NCBI RefSeq assembly: GCF_036016755.1
Contig: NZ_JAYXIH010000006.1
Location: forward strand, 1 to 64,000
DNA: 64,000 nt
Origin: Aurantimonas coralicida_A
Lineage (GTDB): Bacteria > Pseudomonadota > Alphaproteobacteria > Rhizobiales > Rhizobiaceae
Direction: 5' to 3'
The position numbers and the translations under genes were made by a program. Under the pieces are notes generated by a model that saw only the letters and a list, made by a program, of their open reading frames with translations, ran no database searches and had not been told where the DNA came from. Shown one piece after another: positions 61,042 to 64,000 of the stretch (its first letter is position 1; the number at the start of each line of letters is the position of its first letter).

Positions 61042-62715
61042 ATGCTGGTTCACCTTTCGATCCGCGACATCGTTCTCATCGAACGGCTCGACCTTGCCCT
61101 CGGCGAAGGCCTCTCCGTGCTCACGGGTGAGACCGGCGCCGGCAAGTCGATCCTTCTCGACGCGCTTTCGCTCGCGCTCGGGGGGCGGGGCGATGGCGGT
61201 CTGGTGCGTCATGGCGCCAAGCAGGGTGAGGTGACCGCGGTCTTCGATCTGCCGGCCGGGTTCGGCGTCCGCACGCTGCTCGACGAGAACGGCTTCGACG
61301 ACGACGGCGATGTGATCCTGCGCCGCGTTCAGAGCGCCGACGGTCGCACCCGTGGCTTCATCAACGACCGTCCCGCCAGCGTCGCGCTGATGCGACAGGT
61401 CGGGCAGGCCCTCGTCGAAATCCACGGCCAGCACGACGACCGGGCGCTGGTCGACCCGGAAGCGCACCGCACCCTGCTCGATCAGTATGGTGGGCTCGAG
61501 CGCGAGGCGGCGGCGGTGGCCGGCGCGCACGCGGCCTGGCGGAGCACCGAGCAGGAGCTGCGCGCGCACCGCGCCAAGGTGGAGGCCGCGGCGCGTGAGG
61601 CCGACTATATTCGCGCCGCCGTCGAGGAACTGTCCGATCTCGCTCCGATCGCCGGCGAGGAGGACGAACTCGCCGAACGCCGCCAGATCATGATGCGCTC
61701 CGAGAAGATCGTGACGGACGTCAACGATGCCCATGAAGAACTGTCCGGGTCGGCGTCACCGATCCCGCCGCTGGCGGGTCTCCTGAAGCGTCTCGACCGC
61801 AAGCGCGATCAACTGCCGGGCCTGCTTGATCCCACCATCGAACGGCTCGATGTGGCCCTCGATGCGCTGTCGGATGCCCAGATGGCTTTGCAAGAGGCAT
61901 TGCGCTCGCTCGAGTTCGATCCGCGTGCGCTGGAAGAAACCGAGGAGCGGCTGTTCGCGCTGCGGGCGGCAGGCCGCAAATTCTCGGTCCCCGTCGACGC
62001 GCTGCCCGAACTCACGGCGAAGATGATCGGTGACTTGGCCGATCTCGACGCCGGCGAGGAGCGTCTGGCCCGGCTCGAGGCCGAACTGGCCGAAAAACGG
62101 ACGCTGTTCGATCGCGCCGCCGCCGCGCTGTCCGAACAGCGTCAGGAGGCCGCGCGGCTGCTCGAAGCCGCCGTGATGGCCGAGCTCCCCGACCTCAAGC
62201 TCGATCGCGCGGCGTTTCTGGTCGAGATGGCAAGCGACCCGGACCGGCCCTCGGCCGCCGGTATCGACACGGTCGAGTTCTACGTTCGCACCAATCCCGG
62301 CACCCGCGCCGGGGCGATGATGAAGGTCGCGTCCGGCGGCGAGCTGTCGCGTTTTCTGTTGGCGCTGAAAGTCGCGCTCGCCGATCGGGGATCGGCGCCG
62401 ACGCTGGTCTTCGACGAGATCGACACCGGCGTCGGCGGCGCCGTCGCCGACGCCATCGGCCGGCGCCTGGCGCGGCTCGCCGGGACTGTCCAGGTGCTCG
62501 CCGTCACCCCCGCGCCGCAGGTCGCGGCCCGCGCCGCGACGCATCTTCTGAGTTCCAAGGCCGCCGCCGATGCCGGCGAGGACCGGGTTGCAACGCGCGT
62601 CGCGCCGATCGGCGCGACGGGACGGCGGGAGGAGATCGCTCGCATGCTTGCCGGCGAAACGGTGACCGACGAGGCCCGCGCCGCCGCCGAACGTCTGATC
62701 GGCGCAGGAGCTTGA
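61042..62715 (+). CDS. recN: DNA repair ATPase RecN
   Basis: RecN (557 aa) is an SMC-like ATPase used in double-strand-break repair. The N-terminal head has Walker A in LTGETGAGKSILLDALSLAL and Q-loop region IHGQHDDRALVDP. A coiled-coil middle runs from about 165 to 380. The C-terminal head has signature VASGGELSRFLLALK and Walker B TLVFDEIDTGVGG. The H-loop reads VLAVTPAPQVAARA: P490 replaces the His that is almost always present in RecN (VTHxPQ). Other motifs are intact. The start MLVHLSIRDI is the family start. No clear LexA-type site precedes it. Confidence 0.94.
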   Translation: MLVHLSIRDIVLIERLDLALGEGLSVLTGETGAGKSILLDALSLALGGRGDGGLVRHGAKQGEVTAVFDLPAGFGVRTLLDENGFDDDGDVILRRVQSADGRTRGFINDRPASVALMRQVGQALVEIHGQHDDRALVDPEAHRTLLDQYGGLEREAAAVAGAHAAWRSTEQELRAHRAKVEAAAREADYIRAAVEELSDLAPIAGEEDELAERRQIMMRSEKIVTDVNDAHEELSGSASPIPPLAGLLKRLDRKRDQLPGLLDPTIERLDVALDALSDAQMALQEALRSLEFDPRALEETEERLFALRAAGRKFSVPVDALPELTAKMIGDLADLDAGEERLARLEAELAEKRTLFDRAAAALSEQRQEAARLLEAAVMAELPDLKLDRAAFLVEMASDPDRPSAAGIDTVEFYVRTNPGTRAGAMMKVASGGELSRFLLALKVALADRGSAPTLVFDEIDTGVGGAVADAIGRRLARLAGTVQVLAVTPAPQVAARAATHLLSSKAAADAGEDRVATRVAPIGATGRREEIARMLAGETVTDEARAAAERLIGAGA

Positions 62716-62717
62716 AG

Positions 62718-63830
62718 ATGGCGAGGCCCGACCGCGTTCTCATCGTCGGCGCGGGCCCGGTGGGGCTTGCCGCGGCCGTCGAGTTCCGTCGGCGTGGCCT
62801 TTATCCCCGCATCATCGACGCCGGGGAGGGGCCGACGGACGCGGCCCAGTCGCGAGCGCTTGGCATCCTGCCGACGACGCTCGACATTCTTTCCGCCTCC
62901 GGCATTACCGACCGGCTGCTCGCCGAGGGCGGCCACATCGAGAACGCCGAGATTTCTCTCGATGACAGGCGTCTGTTCAGGATTTCGACCAAGCCGGCGC
63001 GCACGCGCCACAACTTCATCCTGACGCTGCCGCAGGGGCGCACCGAGCGGCTGATGATCGAGTGGCTCGCGGCCCATGATGTCTCGGTCGAATGGAACAC
63101 TGCCTTTGTCGCGCTCGCCGATACCCACGCGCCGCGGGTCAGCCTGTCGAATGGCGAGACCGTGGCGGCCGATCTGGTGCTTGGCGCCGACGGCGTTCAT
63201 TCGGCGGTGCGCGAGGACGTCGGCATTCCCTGGAGCGGCGATGGCTATCCGGCCGAGTTCGCCCTGGCCGACGTGGTCTTCGAGCGGCCGGTCGAGGCAT
63301 CGACGGCCAGGGCCAATCTCAGGAGCGCAAAAGGCGGCACCGGAGGAGCGGTCGCGCTGCTGCCTCTCAGTGCGACCACGGGCCGCTATGTCGGCATCGC
63401 GCCGTCCACCGATGCGCTGCTGGCCGGAATCGAGGGCATTACCTCGATTACCTGGGAATCACGCTTTTCGGTCAGCTTCCGGCATGCCGAGCGTATGGCC
63501 AAGGGTCGGGTGTTCCTGGCTGGCGATGCCGCCCATGTTCATTCGCCGGTCGGCGGCCGCGGCATGAATCTGGGCATCTGGGATGCGGGCTGGCTCGCCT
63601 ATCTCGCCAGCGAGGGGCGTCAGAGCGAATACGAGATGCGCCGGCTGCCCTCGGTGCGGCGGGTGCTGAAGGATACGCGGCAAATGACCGATGTCATCGC
63701 CGCGCCGTCGGCCAATATTCTCAATCTGCTGCGCTACGCGATGCCGCTGGCGACGCAACTGCCGTGGGTGCGAAGGATGATCGCCGAGCGGCTGTTGGCG
63801 CTCGACCTGCCGCAGCCCGAATGGCTATGA
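62718..63830 (+). CDS. FAD-dependent aromatic-hydroxylase-type monooxygenase
   Basis: This 370-residue group A flavoprotein monooxygenase has the GxGxxG loop VLIVGAGPVGLAAAVEF near residue 6, the second FAD/NADPH motif LGADGVHSAVRE near 155, and GDAAHVHSPVGGRGMNLGIW near 270. Such enzymes hydroxylate aromatic or other activated substrates with NAD(P)H. It is shorter than most phenol hydroxylases. AGGAG is well spaced before ATG and lies inside the recN end, so it may be co-transcribed with recN. No pathway partners are nearby, so the substrate is unknown. Confidence 0.88.
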   Translation: MARPDRVLIVGAGPVGLAAAVEFRRRGLYPRIIDAGEGPTDAAQSRALGILPTTLDILSASGITDRLLAEGGHIENAEISLDDRRLFRISTKPARTRHNFILTLPQGRTERLMIEWLAAHDVSVEWNTAFVALADTHAPRVSLSNGETVAADLVLGADGVHSAVREDVGIPWSGDGYPAEFALADVVFERPVEASTARANLRSAKGGTGGAVALLPLSATTGRYVGIAPSTDALLAGIEGITSITWESRFSVSFRHAERMAKGRVFLAGDAAHVHSPVGGRGMNLGIWDAGWLAYLASEGRQSEYEMRRLPSVRRVLKDTRQMTDVIAAPSANILNLLRYAMPLATQLPWVRRMIAERLLALDLPQPEWL

Positions 63831-63867
63831 CGGGCGCGTATCGAACGGGCAGGGAATCACGGACGCC

Positions 63868-64000
63868 ATGAATGACAAGCCGGTCGACGATCTCGATGAA
63901 CAGGAGGCGGCGAGCGAGCTCGAACGTCTGGCGCGCGAGATCGCCGAACACGACGGGCGCTATTATCGCGAGGACGCGCCCAACGTCTCGGACGCGGAGT
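63868..64000 (+). CDS. ligA: NAD-dependent DNA ligase LigA, N-terminal part
   Basis: The first 44 codons are visible before the window ends. The protein starts MNDKPVDDLDEQEAASELER, and then has LAREIAEHDGRYYREDAPNV followed by SDAE. This is the LigA N-terminal Ia domain, whose Tyr pair (HD..YY..D.P..SDAEYD) binds NMN of NAD+. It seals nicks in replication and repair. It follows the monooxygenase gene by 37 bases on the same strand. Confidence 0.93.
   Translation, partial: MNDKPVDDLDEQEAASELERLAREIAEHDGRYYREDAPNVSDAE

Overview
The window is a GC-rich (about two thirds G+C by eye) chromosomal segment of an alphaproteobacterium, most likely of the order Hyphomicrobiales (Rhizobiales). The evidence is the bc1 operon petABC, the complete mraZ-to-lpxC cell-wall and division cluster with a long-linker FtsZ, a class A RNase P RNA, an alphaproteobacterial gene order (rplY-pth-ychF-MaoC-MaoC; lgt-midA-pgeF-M24; bamD-recN-ligA), and three perfect CtrA-type sites. 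The genus cannot be resolved from the sequence alone.

Layout. 1-282: the tail of an IS630-type transposase and a small DUF1059 gene. 370-5481: hemF, a small conserved gene, a periplasmic binding protein plus GGDEF-EAL pair, and trmL. 5661-10247: a heterodimeric ABC exporter followed by a VapBC toxin-antitoxin pair that is flanked by an 81-bp imperfect duplication of the exporter's 3' end. 10527-14487: petABC (respiratory complex III), an IsdG/HmuD-like monooxygenase and apt. 14531-22979: a second GGDEF-EAL protein, two overlapping MaoC hydratases, ychF, pth, rplY, a class III nucleotidyl cyclase and a membrane protein. 23087-29139: prs, a lipoprotein, an M24 pita-bread protein that has lost its metal ligands, pgeF, midA and lgt. 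29423-33847: an EF-hand protein, a PHB-depolymerase-type esterase, and a tetR-reductase-DJ-1 operon with a NemR-like operator. 33940-38513: an island of peptidoglycan hydrolases (MltB-type, GH25, AmiD-type, SLT-type) with a TerB-DnaJ protein. 38683-39127: rnpB. 39640-59862: the dcw cluster mraZ-rsmH-ftsL-ftsI-murE-murF-mraY-murD-ftsW-murG-murC-murB-ddl-ftsQ-ftsA-ftsZ, then lpxC. 59991-64000: bamD, recN, a FAD monooxygenase and the start of ligA.

How it works together. The right half is a growth and division block. Lipid II precursors are made by MurE, F, D, C, B, Ddl, MraY and MurG, consumed by FtsW and FtsI, and coordinated with division (FtsL, Q, A, Z) and outer-membrane biogenesis (LpxC, BamD). 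Most mur/fts junctions overlap or are only a few bases apart, so the block is probably translated in a coupled way. TTAA-N7-TTAA sites lie upstream of mraZ, upstream of ddl-ftsQA and between ftsZ and lpxC, which points to cell-cycle control of this block by CtrA.

The most unusual elements are the three CtrA-type sites, the vapBC insertion between duplicated ABC sequences, the periplasmic-sensor/c-di-GMP pair, the NemR-like electrophile-response operon, the hydrolase island, the M24 protein without metal ligands, and a RecN with Pro in place of the H-loop His. I saw no CRISPR array, prophage or tRNA gene. No wholly new multi-gene system can be claimed from sequence alone.
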